From positions 41,145,862 through 41,209,861 of the forward strand of contig ML664161.1 in NCBI GenBank assembly GCA_007570785.1: 64,000 nt of DNA. Reading direction: 5' to 3'. Under the pieces are notes generated by a model. The model worked only from the letters and a program-made list of their open reading frames with translations. It had not been told where the DNA came from and searched no databases. The position numbers and the translations under genes were made by a program. The DNA comes from Antilocapra americana (Eukaryota; Chordata; Mammalia; Artiodactyla; Antilocapridae). Shown piece after piece: positions 45,547-58,196 of the stretch (positions are counted from its first letter, which is position 1; every line of letters starts with the position of its first letter).

Positions 45547-47535
45547 AAGAGAGAATGATCCCGGGTTCCAACACTTCCAGAATTTCCTACATTATCACAG
45601 AAGAGATTTCCCAGGAACCCAAAAAAGGCAAATACTGGAACAGAAATGACTTGCATCTAAGCATCAAAGTTAGTTACTGAAAAAAAAACCTACATCAACT
45701 AAAATATGATAACTGTAGATACTTGTTTAGCATCTTATGAATAGATTTCCCAGATAGCATTAGAAACTTAAGAACAACCTACACTGAGACTAGGTCTTTT
45801 ATTTTTCCCAACATTAGATTGTTTCTGAGTTGTGAACACACCTCTTAGAGGGTAAGAAAACTAAGGAGCAGGGCTAGCCATCCAGACAATGCTTACATGA
45901 CATGTGGCATTAAGCCCACTGCTTTTCATGAAGTTTTGCATTAAATTTACTTCAAGAAATGTTTCAAATCTCAGCTTTAATTTGCCCATATTAGTAGGAA
46001 CAGAGCAACAGCAAAAACAAAATGGCTTTCTTTTGCTATGTAATCCAGGTAGCTGTAGAGGAAGTAAGAAAGAACATGATTAGTACTTCTGAAATGGAGC
46101 CATATTGAACAGTGAGCAGAGACCACTTTCCTAAGCCAGTGGATGGGAGGAACTGGTAATTTATGTATTATGATTTTTATAGATGTTTTATAGGAAAAAG
46201 AAAGGCTTGAGAACTGTTACACATGCTTTTCTTCTCTTGAATATTTGCATATAAAAGTACTTCAGTAAAGAAATCCTACTAATTTTGTTTAAGCCCCTGT
46301 TTCCCAAACATATCTGAGATATAGATAATACCTTTTAATATCTGTTGACTGTTAGGATCCCATTTAAGGAAATTTTTATATAATTAAATCACTCAATTTT
46401 ACAAGTGAATCAATTAAGGGGTAACTCAGATACAGACATAAATACTGAGTCCTCACCATGTGCCTTGCTGTGCCATGCAGTATTCTAAGTACTTGGTAAT
46501 AACAAAGATCTCTCCCCTTATAGAGGTTTATATTCCTCATGGCAGGTTGTGTTCTCTGGCCTGGCAGAAAAGCCTCATTGATAATCAGGAGACGTCAGTG
46601 ACTTTCAGAGCCTTCCCAAGAATCAAACTGACTTTCAAGGAGATTAAAAACTGAAGGGAACATATGATATCCCTGTTCAAACCCAAGACTTCAGATTTAA
46701 TGAAGCCTGCATCAGAATGAGATATGATATAGCCATCATTAAATAAGCCAGAAAAAAATAAGACATCAAATTATATTTGTTTAGTCCAACACAGCCTAAT
46801 AAATTAGTACATTTAATAAATATTTATCTTATTTTAATTGCCATGTAGTATGTTTCAGTGGTCTCATCTCTCTAAATGGTTCACTTCAATATTTATTAGA
46901 TAAGATTTCCATTTCTAAAGTAATCTATATATCTTTATGTTTGCAATTCAAGATTACTTGGCCCACTTCTGCAATCTTAATTAAAGTTTAATTTCTAACT
47001 TTGAAATATAAATTCCTACATCTTCACAGTTGAATCATTGCTAAGTAACATACTTTTCATATTGATGTCCTATATACAGTAGAAAATTGAACAAACAGTT
47101 CATCATCCCTGGGTTTGGAAGTTTCTAAAGGTATGGTAGTCAACTTCCAATTAAAATAAAATTATATAACATGATCATTTGTAAAAAGGTAACCAACAGT
47201 AATACTCTATATTACATATTTGATACAACTCTCAGATTTTGATTAGTAGAATGATAAATGGAAATAATTAAGCAATTTCAAAGAATGTCGTTCTAGAAGT
47301 CTAGGCAAAGAGCATAATAAGGTTTGGGTTTTCAGGCAGTTCTGAATTCCAATTGCTTAATAATTTTATTCTTGGTATTATTTTCTAATGAAATACATTG
47401 GGTTTTCATTATTTCTAGAGTATCAATTTGCATTGGGAATGTCTAGAACATAAGTAGCCACTGTAAATTGAAAGCAGGTTATTATAAATCACAACCTTTG
47501 TTTTAGATGAATAAGCTGTGGGCAAATTCTGAGTC
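45547..47535. other. Unique AT-rich sequence
   Basis: No supported frame. A MIR-like trace at 46440-46500 on the minus strand ('ttctaagtacttggtaat') is too short to annotate. Confidence 0.4.
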
Positions 47536-47539
47536 AACT

Positions 47540-49675
47540 ATTTTTTTCCTATTATAAATTATGTAATATACTGAAATATAGTTTCAGATGTACAGAATAG
47601 TAAGTATTTTTACAGATTATAATCAACTAAAAGTTATTATAATGACTATAATTCCCCATGTTATACCATATATCCTTATTGCTTATCTATATTCTACTTA
47701 GTAGTTTGCATTTCTTAATTCCATACACTATCGTGCCCTTCTCCTTGTCCCTCTTCCCACTGGATACCACTAATTTGTTTTCTGTATCTATGAATCTGTT
47801 TCTATTTTTCTCTATGTGTTTAATTTTTAGGTTCCATCTATTAGTGATATCATACAGTATTTGTCTTTCTCTGAGTAATATTCCATTGTATATATATATG
47901 CCACATCTTCTTTATCCATTCATTTGTTGATGGACACTTGAGTTGCTTCTACATCTTGGCTACCGTATGATAGTGCTGCTAGGAACCCTGGGGTAGGTGT
48001 ATCTTTTCAATTTTGTTTTCATTTTTTTCTTCCAGATGAATACACAGGATTGGAACTATTGGATCATATGGTAGTTCTATTTGAGTTTTTTTAAAGAAAA
48101 CCTCTGTACTGTTTTCCATAGTGGGTGTGCCACTTTTACATTCCCACCAAGAGAGCATGAGGGTTCCCTTCACTCCATATCCTCACCAGCATTTGTCTAT
48201 ACACTTTTTGATGATGGCTATTTTCACAGGTGTGAGGTGATCTCTCATTTTGGTTTGCAGCTTTCTAATGATTAGTGATGTTGAACATCTTTTCACATGC
48301 CTATTAGCTATCTGTATGGTTTTTTTTTGGAAACATTTCTATTTGGATCTTCTGACCATTTTTGGATTGAGTTTGTTGTTTTTATATTGATTTGTATGAG
48401 CTGTTTATATATTTTGGATGTTAACTCCTTGTTGGTCATATTGCAAAAATATTATCCCATTTCACAAGTTATCTTTTTATTTTGTTGATGGTTTTCTTTG
48501 CTGTGCAAAAGCATTTAAGTTTAATTAGGCATCATTTGTTTATTTTTGCTTGTGTTTCTTTTGCTTTAGTAGACCAATCCAAAAAAAAAAATATTGCTAC
48601 AATTTACATCAAAGAATGTTCTTCTAGGAGTATTATGGTTTCAGGTGTCATATTTAGGTCTTTAATCCACTTTGAGGTTATTTTTGTATTTGATGTGAGG
48701 AAATGTTTTAATATCATAGTTTAATATATAGTTGTCCAGTTTTTCCAGCACCACTTATTGAAGAGACAGCCTTTTCCACTATATATTCTTGACTCCTTTG
48801 TTGGAGATTAATTGACCACAGAAATGTGGCTTTATTTTGTGGCTCTCTATTCTGCTTCATTGAACTATGTTTATTTTTGTGTGTCATGCTGTTTTGATGA
48901 CTACAGCTTTGTAGTATACTGTAAAGTCAGAAAGGGTAATAACTTCAGCTCTGCTCTTTTTTGTCAAGATTACTCTGTCAATATGGGGTCTTTTTGTGGT
49001 TTCATATAAATTTAAGGTTTATTCTTTCTAGTTCCATGAAAAATGTCATGGGCATTTTGATAGTATTGCAGTAAATCTGCAGACTGCTTTGAGTTATTTA
49101 TGACCACTTTAATAATATTAATTTTTCTAATCCAAGAGCACAGGACATCTTTCCATCTCTTTGTATCATCTTCACTCTCCTTCCTAAATGTTTTATAGTT
49201 TTCAGAGTATAGGTCTTTCCTTTCCTTGGTTAAGTTTATTCCTAGGTATTTTATTCTTTTTAGGTGTGTGATTTAAATTAGAGTTATAAAAAAGTATCTT
49301 TTTTGATAGTACATTACTTCATAGAAAAGCAACATATTTCTGTAGATTAATCTTGTATCCTATAACTTTACTGAATCAATTTATTCAACCTAATATATAT
49401 ATATAATATATATAGTAGTATAATATATATATTATATAATATATATATATATATATATATATTGGTAGATACTTGAGAGTTTTCTGCATATAGCACCGTG
49501 TCACCTGCAAATACAGTTGTCCGACTTCTGTGGCTAGGATTCCCAATATTATGTTAAGTAGAAGTGGCAAGAGGGAACATTCTTGTTACTAAACCTGGGA
49601 GAAAGACCTTCAGCTTCAGTTTCCAAGCTGATATCTTTATGGGCATTAGACTGTATATGATTCCTTATTTTTAAC
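47540..49675 (-). mobile_element. L1 (older artiodactyl/L1MA-like), 3' half, antisense
   Basis: From the 3' UTR at the left ('tcttaattccatacactatc', 'ctcttcccactggataccac') through ORF2 remnants: 'attcatttgttgatggacac', 'catatggtagttctatttga', 'tttccagcaccacttattga', 'cctaggtattttattctttt' and 'caagagggaacattcttgtt'. Frames are broken throughout, the longest being a few tens of codons. An (AT)n expansion (49393-49462) interrupts it. The middle of ORF2 is missing before the upstream part at 49676. Confidence 0.9.
49393..49462. repeat. Imperfect (AT)n tract inside L1
   Basis: About 70 bases of 'ata'/'tat' sequence, largely self-complementary and likely to form cruciform structures. It appears to have expanded within the L1 ORF2 remnant. 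Confidence 0.85.
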
Positions 49676-51400
49676 TTTTGCCATTTTAATTATAATGTGT
49701 CTTGGTGTGGGTCTGTTTGGGACCCTCTGTGCTTCTATACCTGGATATCTGTTTCCTTCTTCAGGTTAAGAAGTTTTCAGCCATAATTTCCTCCAATACA
49801 TTTTTGATCCCCATCTATCTTCTTCTGGGACTCTTATAATGCAAACATTGGTATGCTTAACATTATCTCAGAAATTTCCTTAACTATTATCATTTAAACA
49901 GGCGTTTTTTCTTCTTGCCAATTAGGTGATTTCCATTATTCTATCATTCAGATCACTTATGAGTTCTTCTGATTCACTTAGGCTGCTATTCATTTCTTCC
50001 AGTGTGGTTTTTTTTTTTCTTTCAGCTATTGAATTCTTCATTTCTGATTGATTCTTTCTTAGTTCCTTGTTAAAATTCTCACTGTGTTCATCTATTCTTT
50101 TCCCTAATTCAGTTAACATTCATAATACCAATTCTTTGGATTCTTTATCTGGTACGTTGTTTATTTCTGTTTCATTATTTTTCTTGCTCTTTTGATTGAG
50201 ACCAGTTCCTCTGCCTTTCCATTTGCTTAAATTTTTCTGATTCTATATGTTTAGGTAAAATAATTACCTATTGTGATCTTAAAAGATGTTTTTATGTGGA
50301 AGCACCCCTGTGTAGACTATGTATGCCCAATGCCTTCTATGGGAGAGAGAGATGTGACATGGACACAAGTCACCGCTTTCCTCAGGGTGAGCTGGCAACT
50401 ATCACTTTGGGAAAAGGTGGGGCTAGAGTTGGATTAAGGCAGGACCTACCCTCTTCTCAGTGGCTGTACCACCCTATAGAGGCGGGGTTTAGTCCCAAGT
50501 TGCTGAGTACAAGTTCTGAGCTGACACTGTTCCCTCTAAGTGTGTGTTTTCTCCTCTCCGAGGACCAGGACCCTTGTCTCAGAGTGGGGGGGTAAAGCAG
50601 CAAGGGGTAGGAGGTTGGCACGGTCAACGTTGGCTTCAGTCAGGTCTGAGCTGTCTCCAGTGTGCTGCCTGTGCAGGTGCCAGCAACTGCTTCCCTCATT
50701 CCACTCAGATGCAGCCTTGGGTCCGATCTTTGTTCCCCTCAGTCGAGCACTGCCTCCACCTACCACTACCCTTGCCCTGTTGTGGAGTCACACTCAGGGT
50801 GAGGGGTGTGGGATGTGTGGACTTGTAGTATGTACCATGTGTAAGCCACAGGGAGAAGCTCTGTCAGAGATCCAGGCTGCTTCCAATGTGCTGCTTGAGT
50901 AAGTGCCAGCCAAAGCTGCTACTGCCCTACCTCAGGACAGGGTAACCTCTGTGTCCCAAGGTAAAGCCTTCTCCCTGGTTGTGGCAGCTCTCGATCCAGT
51001 GTTATGTTCTGCTGTGGAGTAAGTGGGGCTAGATTTTCACCCAGCTTGGGCTGGCATGCACACTGAGGCACATGCGGTGAACATGGCCAACAGTGGAGCA
51101 GTCTTCAATCCTGCCTCTCTGCCTCACGTTGAGGGCAAGCCAACGTACGCAGACTCCTTAGGAGAGAAGTCCAGGCTTCCCACAGCTCTCCTGTTACTCT
51201 CAAATGTCCTTTCATCAGCCAAGGGGGCTCAAATCCACTGTACAAGACCCCGGGACCAGAGCACCCAATCTGTGGCTCTTACCACTCACTCCCCACCCGT
51301 GTGTTCTCCCTTTCCGGCCAGATTGTTTTCCTCCACCCTTACCCATTCAAATGTTGCCATAGGTGCTGTGGACACAGTAGTAAGCAAATTAAAAAATATG
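49676..51400 (-). mobile_element. L1 ORF1 and GC-rich 5' UTR, antisense
   Basis: The part 49676-50290 matches the L1 ORF1 region read backwards ('tgtgtcttggtgtgggtctg', 'caggttaagaagttttcag'). From about 50300 to 51400 the composition turns GC-rich ('ggagagagagatgtgacatg', 'agtcaccgctttcctcaggg'), as in an L1 5' UTR, which carries the element's internal promoter. It probably belongs with 47540-49675 as one insertion with an internal deletion. The frames of 120-127 codons in the GC-rich part are accidental. Confidence 0.7.
49922..50119 (-). pseudogene. L1 ORF1 protein coiled-coil fragment
   Basis: A 65-codon minus frame rich in E, K, L, N and S, ending 'ESEELISDLNDRIMEIT', which is the heptad-patterned coiled coil of L1 ORF1p leading to its RNA-binding domain. 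ORF1p is the trimeric nucleic-acid chaperone of the L1 particle. Neither the start nor the RNA-recognition part is open here, so only the coiled coil survives. Confidence 0.75.
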
Positions 51401-51424
51401 TCTTAAAAGAGCTAGTGAAGGGAC

Positions 51425-52400
51425 AGCATATCTAAAATAAGACATTTAGGGAAGGATTTTTGATGAGTTACATGAGTTGAGCCTGAAAGAAAGAAAAGAA
51501 AGAAGCCCTTCAAGATAACCTGGGAAGAGTTTTCCTGAGAGAGAAAATAGTGGGTAAAACTGCCTTGAGACAGAAGACAATGACTAGCAAAGAGGCTGGT
51601 GTGTATTGAAAGAAATTAAGTAGATGAAAATTAATAGGAAATAAAGTCAGAGAAAGGTAAGTAGGAGGTGAATAACATGGGATTTTTGTCTGAAATGGGA
51701 AACTAGTGGGTATTTTTAAACAGAGTGCTGAGACTTGACATATTTTTAAAGGATTACTCTGGTTGTTGAATAGAAAACAGACTCTGGGCCAGGGAATTCA
51801 CAGTAATCCTGACAAACAGGAGAATGTCTAGGACAAGATTTGTAGCTATGATAGTTGTAAGAAGTGGCCAGTTTGGGGGATGTACTTTAAGGGAAAGGAC
51901 AACATTTTGTTCATTGGTTGAACATAGTGTGTAAAAAGAAATAGGACTCAAGAATTTTCCCATGGTTTTTAGCATAAGCAACTAGAATAATAGAAATGCT
52001 ATTTACTGAGATTGGAAGGATTAGATTGAATGGTGTCAGGGGTTGAAGTGAGTTGTCTGGAACATACTGATTTTGAAACACTTGTTTCATGTAGAGATGG
52101 CAGTAGGCACCTAGAAGCGTCCAGATAAAGGAAGAGGTGTTGTGCCGACATATACATTTGGGATTCATCAGGTAGCATTTAAAGCCTAAGAGGAATAGGA
52201 AATGGCAACCCACTCCAGTATTTCTACCTGGAAAATCCCATGGACAGAGGTGGCTGGCGGGCTACAGTCCACGGGATCGCAAAGAGTCAGACACGACTGA
52301 GGTGACTAAACAACAACAAAAGCCTAAAAGCTGATGACATTATCAGATTAAGAATAGAATGAAGAGAGAAGTGGTACACGAAGAAGGTTGTGGGTAACTA
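51425..52400 (-). mobile_element. L2 LINE, antisense, split by a Bov-tA
   Basis: The antisense L2 order is clear: 'gggaagagttttcctgagag', 'actgccttgagacagaaga', 'aggattactctggttgttga', 'agaagtggccagtttggggg', 'ctatttactgagattggaag', 'gcacctagaagcgtccagat' and 'tttgggattcatcaggtagc'. A Bov-tA separates the last part at 52193-52318. Confidence 0.8.
52193..52318 (+). mobile_element. Bov-tA SINE, 5'-truncated, with TSD
   Basis: Sense SINE lacking its head, from 'aataggaaatggcaacccac' to the (CAA) tail. AAAGCCTAAGAG (52181-52192) and AAAGCCTAAAAG (52319-52330) flank it, 11 of 12 identical, and both belong to the host L2. Confidence 0.93.
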
Positions 52401-54006
52401 TTAGCATATATAATGATGAAACTCACTTGAAACTACTAGAACTATCACAAAAACAGTTGACACCAGAAAAATAAGATATTAACTCTGTATCTTGGTTCTC
52501 AAAATATAATCAATCCAGTAATATAACTTTTTCTCAAAGGATGGCATTGGAATTAACTACGACCTTTCAATAAGCCAACTGATCTACAACAAAGTTTTTT
52601 GAAAGTTCCTAGTATAAAGGGTCTAATTTTTCCCCTTTATTTAACTCCCGATAATTATTATGAACTAAAATATCAGTTCTTCATGAGATACTTAGAGCCC
52701 AGGATCCAAAAATATGACAGGAGGTAACTCTTTACAAAGTCTATAAACCATGGTTATATTTGAGGAAAGGAACCCTTGATTTTTCAGACTCCCATTGAGA
52801 AGGTAAAGAGTCAAGAAACCCAAGGTTCCAATACCTTTTCTTCTTCTTAAGGCATTGAATGCCTTCTGTTATGAATCTGAAAGGGTGAAACAAATCTTCT
52901 CTGACTTCTCTGCTCCTATATGATAGAAGACACTGAAGAAACCACATATAACCAAAGTATTAATTCTAAATATACCCTGGCTTTACTAAGAAGGAACATG
53001 AAAACACACTGTCAGAATTGAGCTGAACATAAGGAAGACTGTCTTGACACCATGGCTTGTTACCATGCTGAAATATATTATCATTTTCTAAAAATATTAC
53101 ACACTTGAAGTGGTTGTAAGCCTCTGTTTTTTTTCCTACTAAGGCTTTCAAAATCATATTACTAGTCTAGAAATGATTTAGGTGTAATTTGGATTGAAGG
53201 GCAACGGCCTTCAAAAATTAGTATCTTTCAAGGTCTTACCTAGTACATGGTTTTATTATTATCCTTGGGGTAGTTCAACCTCATTTACCTTTGATGTGGC
53301 AGAAGCTTTCCCCCCTTTCATCATATTTTCCAGATGACTGTGCGACCATTAGAAAACTGCATGGTATAAAGAAGAGTAATAAGGAAGAAAAAAGAAAGAA
53401 CACAAGAAATTGAATCAAGTTAAACAAGTAGATCAAACAACTATAAGTACCTTTTATCACACTAGGTGAGGAGGTTTGGGATCTCTGTGGAAAATTAACT
53501 GCCCCCTACCTTGGTCTTCTAATCTAGACGCAATTAGCTATGCCTGTTTGTTTGCCACAGTATATTACAATTTAGGACTCAAACTATGCAAATGTTACAG
53601 ACTGAAACTTTGGAAGTATGCTCAGAATGCAGTAGAATATCTCACAGTGCATCACTGATGAGATAACAGTGCTGCTCTATTAAATTATGATAATAAAAGT
53701 ATAGCATAGCCAAAGAAAGATCTGTATTATAGGAAAAGCATTTCCTTACTTGAGACAAATGGAAATGTCTAAATGAGGATTGTCGTCAAGAGTTTCCGAT
53801 ACTTTGTTTCTTTTGCAACTAGATTTCACAAATGTGATGTAGATTCAATCAGGCAGGTTCCCACTGTTTCTTACCCCTACTATTCATGGTTTCACTAGTT
53901 AAAAAGAGCTATTCTAACTCTGTGTTGTTGTTTTTCCTTTTACAGAAAGTTCTTTTTTCCAGAATCTCTAAGAAGTTGGTTTTTTTTTTTTTTTTTTTAT
54001 TTTGCT
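52401..54006. other. Unique AT-rich sequence
   Basis: No supported frame or repeat. A run of about 19 T (53980-53998) lies just before the next SINE. Confidence 0.4.
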
Positions 54007-54200
54007 CTGAGGTGGCTCAGCTGGTAACGAATCCTCCTGCAATGAGGGAGACCTGGGTTCGATCCCTGGGTTGGGAAGATCCCCTGGAGAAGGGAAAGGC
54101 TACCTGTACCTCCAATATTCTGGCCTGGAGAATTCCATGGACTCTGTAGTCCATGGAGTCTCAAAGAATTGGATATGACTGAGCAACTTTCACTTTATCA
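54007..54200 (+). mobile_element. Bov-tA SINE
   Basis: A sense copy with an intact A box 'tggctcagctgg' (54013-54024) and B box 'ggttcgatcc' (54056-54065), a core 'ctggcctggagaattccatg' and tail 'tatgactgagcaactttcac'. The middle has small changes ('gctacctgtacctccaatat'). Confidence 0.92.
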
Positions 54201-54445
54201 CACCCATGTTCCCCTAAGAACTTACAGAGAACAAATTACAAATATTTACTATGTTTGCTGCACCTCATTCCAATTTTAGTTTTCATTCAGTTTCCTTGGT
54301 GCATCATTCTAATTGATCATCAAGGCCAACAACTAAGAAATGCAAAATGTACCAAGAGAGTCTATGCTTATCCTACAATTAAACATTGACATTAGTTTAC
54401 ATAAGAGAATAACCTTTCTCTTCTTCTCTATGTACCAGTAGCATG

Positions 54446-54656
54446 GTGGTGGTGGTTTAGTCACTAAGTTGTGTCTGACTCTTGAAGCTCCATGGACTGT
54501 ATCCTGCCAGGTTCCTCTGTCCATGGGATCTCCCAAGTAAGAATCCTGGAGTGGGTTGCCATTTCCTTCTCCAGGGTATCTTCCTGACCCAGGGATTGAA
54601 CGTGAGACTCCTGAATCGCAGTCAGATGCTCTACCATCTGAGCCACCAGGGAAGCC
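54446..54656 (-). mobile_element. Bov-tA SINE
   Basis: A complete minus-strand copy, from 'ggtggtttagtcactaagtt' to the head 'tgagccaccagggaagcct'. It lies only about 250 bases from the sense copy at 54007, so the two form an inverted SINE pair. Confidence 0.94.
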
Positions 54657-55199
54657 TGTTCCAACACCAGAAAGTATTCTAGACATACAGTCTTAGTAGT
54701 ATTAATAACAGATTAGCTTTCTGGCTTCAACTATCTAGTCCTACATTAAGTCCTAAATGTAAAGCAGCAGTGTTTGGAACCACTGAATAGTCAATCATGG
54801 AGAGGTTGCTATTTATGTAGCATCATGGGTAGAAGAGGTGTAGTATCCAAAAGTTTAACAGTCTCTTTGACCTTCCCTGTTTTCTATTTCTTCCCTCCCC
54901 CCATCTACCAATGTCTATGTATTCATCCATCAACTATGTATAGACCCCAGCTACCGTCTATCAATTGTGAGTATTCTGTAATATGCATATTAATCTAGGA
55001 CCCCCAAAATTTGGCATTACCTGTGGCACAACCTCTATAGAGGTAGGATAACTGAATTCCTGCAGAGTCTACTATAGGACATGGTATGTCAGAGAGACAG
55101 AAATGGAGAGATTCACAGAGGCTACTTTAACTTCTTTTCAGCATCTTTACTCCCTGTGAGACCTCAGGGATTCCAATATCAAAAGCATTTCATATCACT
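54657..55199. other. Unique sequence
   Basis: Nothing recognised. Confidence 0.4.
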
Positions 55200-55365
55200 C
55201 TGAAGTGCAAGGCTCCCTATAAGTCATTAAGAAGTTTCATTTTATAGATAAAAAACCCAGGGCCCAGACAGCTGAGGTGACACTACCTGTTAATAGCAGA
55301 GCTTACATCTTATACTCACACTTCCTGATGTTCGATCAATCACATTCGTCTCCCTCTACTCTAGC
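55200..55365 (-). mobile_element. MIR SINE, antisense
   Basis: Antisense MIR core: 'cattttatagataaaaaacc', 'agggcccagacagctgaggt', 'gacactacctgttaatagca', 'gagcttacatcttatactca'. Confidence 0.7.
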
Positions 55366-56757
55366 TAAAATCTAAAAGTTCTTCCTCTACTAAGAGAAAC
55401 ATAAATCAAATATAAATGACTATAAAATACAGAAATATTAAAAGGAAGGAAAAATGAAGGGCAAGTGTAAGTACAGTTTAAAAGTTATCAAGTTTTGCTT
55501 ATTTTTTCCATATTTAATATTTTTAACTCATAAAAAACAAGATAAAAAAGCAAGTTTGTTGTGATTAATAAGTTGAACGTATTTATCAACAATTATAGGA
55601 TGCACTGCCTATCAGTATTTTGAAAATAAGTTGAAAGTCATTGGAAAAGTATTTAAAATAGTTACTTAAGCTCAGGTTGATGTAGTAATGTCTATAATTT
55701 TGTGACTAACATCAATGGGTGAGACCTTAGACTAACCATAAGATGATGTGATGGCTTTTCCATGGTTTTATTGAATAGTGCTTATATTAACTTGTAGCAA
55801 ACAGAAAGTCTCCTGATCATAGATAATCAATCGTTCTCAGTTTTTCATCTGCTTTGTCACCTTGTAGCCAAGGCTGAAATGCTTTCTGCAGTGCCTAACT
55901 GAGTACCTGACATTTAGCTGATTTTAGAGTCATGACTTTAGAATGACTATTTTTCTTTTTATAAAATAATAAGAAGCTTTCTTCTGAGTTAGCAAACTGG
56001 ATTAGCATAGCAACTAAGCATGTCTGTGGTTCTTTATGGGCCAGTGGAACAAATTCTTCAACAAAGTATCAAGCAGACATACTGCCTTAATGCTTCTATT
56101 CCCACTCTATAAAAGAAAAACCTCAATGAAAGCAGTTGTACAAAAAGACCTCTAGACAAGGTTGTCTTTAGTTTCCATTCCTTTAAGGACACTTCCAACT
56201 TTGGAGTACAATGGTAGATTCATTCTGCAGAACCACTGAAGATAGGGGCTTTTCCCTATGCCAGATGTAAAGTTTTAAATTTAAATTTTTAACAACTACC
56301 TAACAAAACAATCTGTCGTTATTTGTAATCTCACAGTATCTGACCTGGTACAATATCTTATGACCAGGAAAGCCAATTATGTCAGAAATACACACATTTT
56401 AGTTTACAATTTTATTGAATTTTGTAATTTTATCCTTAATTACTTTAAGACTTAAGAAACTCAGCAAAAAGTTCAAATATTTTTAGGAAATATTATAGTG
56501 TTCATTGTTGCTTTTCTTGCTAAGTTTGTTGAAGTTAGCTGACAATCTCATAATTATGGATCACTTTAAGTTCTATCATACAGATAAGCTGTTAAACCAA
56601 ATAACACATTTCTTTATGTAAAATGAATGTCTGAACTAAATTAGTTATTTATTCACTTTGCTAAAAGGTAAAGGATTCATTTTCCTGGTTCTTTTTATTG
56701 GCAGAAAATGAAATAATGAGACTGCTGTTAAAATCTGATCCACTATCGTCTGCTTTA
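55366..56757. other. Unique AT-rich sequence
   Basis: No gene or repeat recognised. Confidence 0.4.
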
Positions 56758-56950
56758 GTCAGGAGAAAGCAAAATACAGCCCATGGGCTGAATACAGCCC
56801 ACCACTTGTTTTTGTAAATACTTTTATTAGACACAACTGTAGTTTTATTTACATATTTGCCCATGGCTGATTATGCTGCCACAACAGAACTGAATAGCTG
56901 GGTCAAAGGTGCTATGGCCGACAAAGCAAAACATATTTACTGTCTTGAAG
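56758..56950 (+). mobile_element. MER1-like hAT (Charlie) DNA transposon
   Basis: Reads 'caaaatacagcccatgggct', 'cccaccacttgtttttgtaa', 'atacttttattagacacaac', then a decayed middle and 'gctatggccgacaaagcaaa' towards the other end. This is the layout of the short non-autonomous MER1-group elements of the hAT-Charlie class. It abuts the 5' end of the next L1. Confidence 0.7.
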
Positions 56951-57978
56951 ATTGTAGGGTAGAAGTACACAAGCTAACGTCTCTTTACAAACACACCAAA
57001 GTCACAAATGACTGCTAAATAACCACTGACCAAAAAATGGTGAAACCTACAAAAGAAGTATCCTACATCCAAAGACGAGAAACCACAACTAGATGGTAGG
57101 AGGGGGTGCAATCATGATAAAGTCAAATCCCATAGCCACCGGGTCTGAAACATAATTATATCACAGAACTTCTCCCACAGAAGTGAAAGTTCAGCAACCC
57201 ATGTCAGGCTCCCCAGCCTGGGGGTCCAGGACTAAGAGGAGAAACCCCCAGAGAATTTGGTTTTGAATGCCAGGTGGGCTGGTTCACAGGAATTCCATAA
57301 GGCTGGAGTAAATGGAAAGTACACTCCTAGAGGGCAAACACAAGGTCATGTGTACACCTGGACTCAGGGGAAAAAGCAATGACTTCAGAAGAGCCTGAGC
57401 CAGATTTACTTGCTGGTACTGGAGGGTTGGCAGCCAGGAGGTGGCTGTGACTCACTGCAGGGACAAAGACATTGAGTAGCTCTGGGGAACACTCATTGTC
57501 ATGATCCCTCCTAGAGGCCACAATTTTCTCACAAGTAGTTGGCCCCACCCATTAAGCTCCAGTGCTGGGACACCTCTGGCCAAACACCAAGAGAGAAGGG
57601 ACTCAGCCCCAACCATTATCAGACAGGCTGTTAGAAGTCTTCCTAAGCATACAGCTGCCAGTTAAAAACATGCCCTGACATGGCCTTGACCACCAGAGGA
57701 CAAGACCCAGTTATGCCCACCAAGGGGCAGGCACCAGTCTCCCCGACTCCATCAGAAAGCCTACACAAGTCTCTTAGACAGCCTCATTCACCAGGGACAG
57801 ACAGCAGAAGCAAGAACTACAACCCTGCAGACTGAAGGATGGAAACTGCAGCCACAGAAAGTTAAGACAAAATAATAATGAGCAGAGGAATGTGTCCCAG
57901 ATGAAGGAAAGACCTAAAACCCCAGAAGAACAATTTGGTGACTGGCAATCTACCTGGAAAACAGCTCAGAGTAATGGT

Positions 57979-58196
57979 GTGCATGCTTCATCGCTTCAGT
58001 CATGTCCAACTCTTTGCCATCCTATGGACTGTAGTCCACCAGGCTCCTCTGTCCATGGGATTCTCCAGGCAAGAATAATGGAGTGGGTTGCCATGCCATC
58101 TTTCAATGGATCTTCCCAGCCCAGGGACTCAACCTGTGTCTCCTATGTCTCCTGCATTGCAGGTGTATTCTTTACCACTGAGCCACTGAGGAGGTC
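57979..58196 (-). mobile_element. Bov-tA SINE with 14-bp TSD
   Basis: A complete minus-strand copy with the longer head ('tgtctcctatgtctcctgca'). CTCAGAGTAATGGT (57965-57978) and CTCAGTGTAATGGT (58197-58210) flank it at 13 of 14. The host is the L1 just before its ORF1 region. Confidence 0.95.

Noticed and set aside
50296..51406. Several frames of 94-127 codons in a GC-rich block
   Set aside because: They lie in the L1 5' UTR, where stops are rarer because of GC content. No frame shows a known domain.
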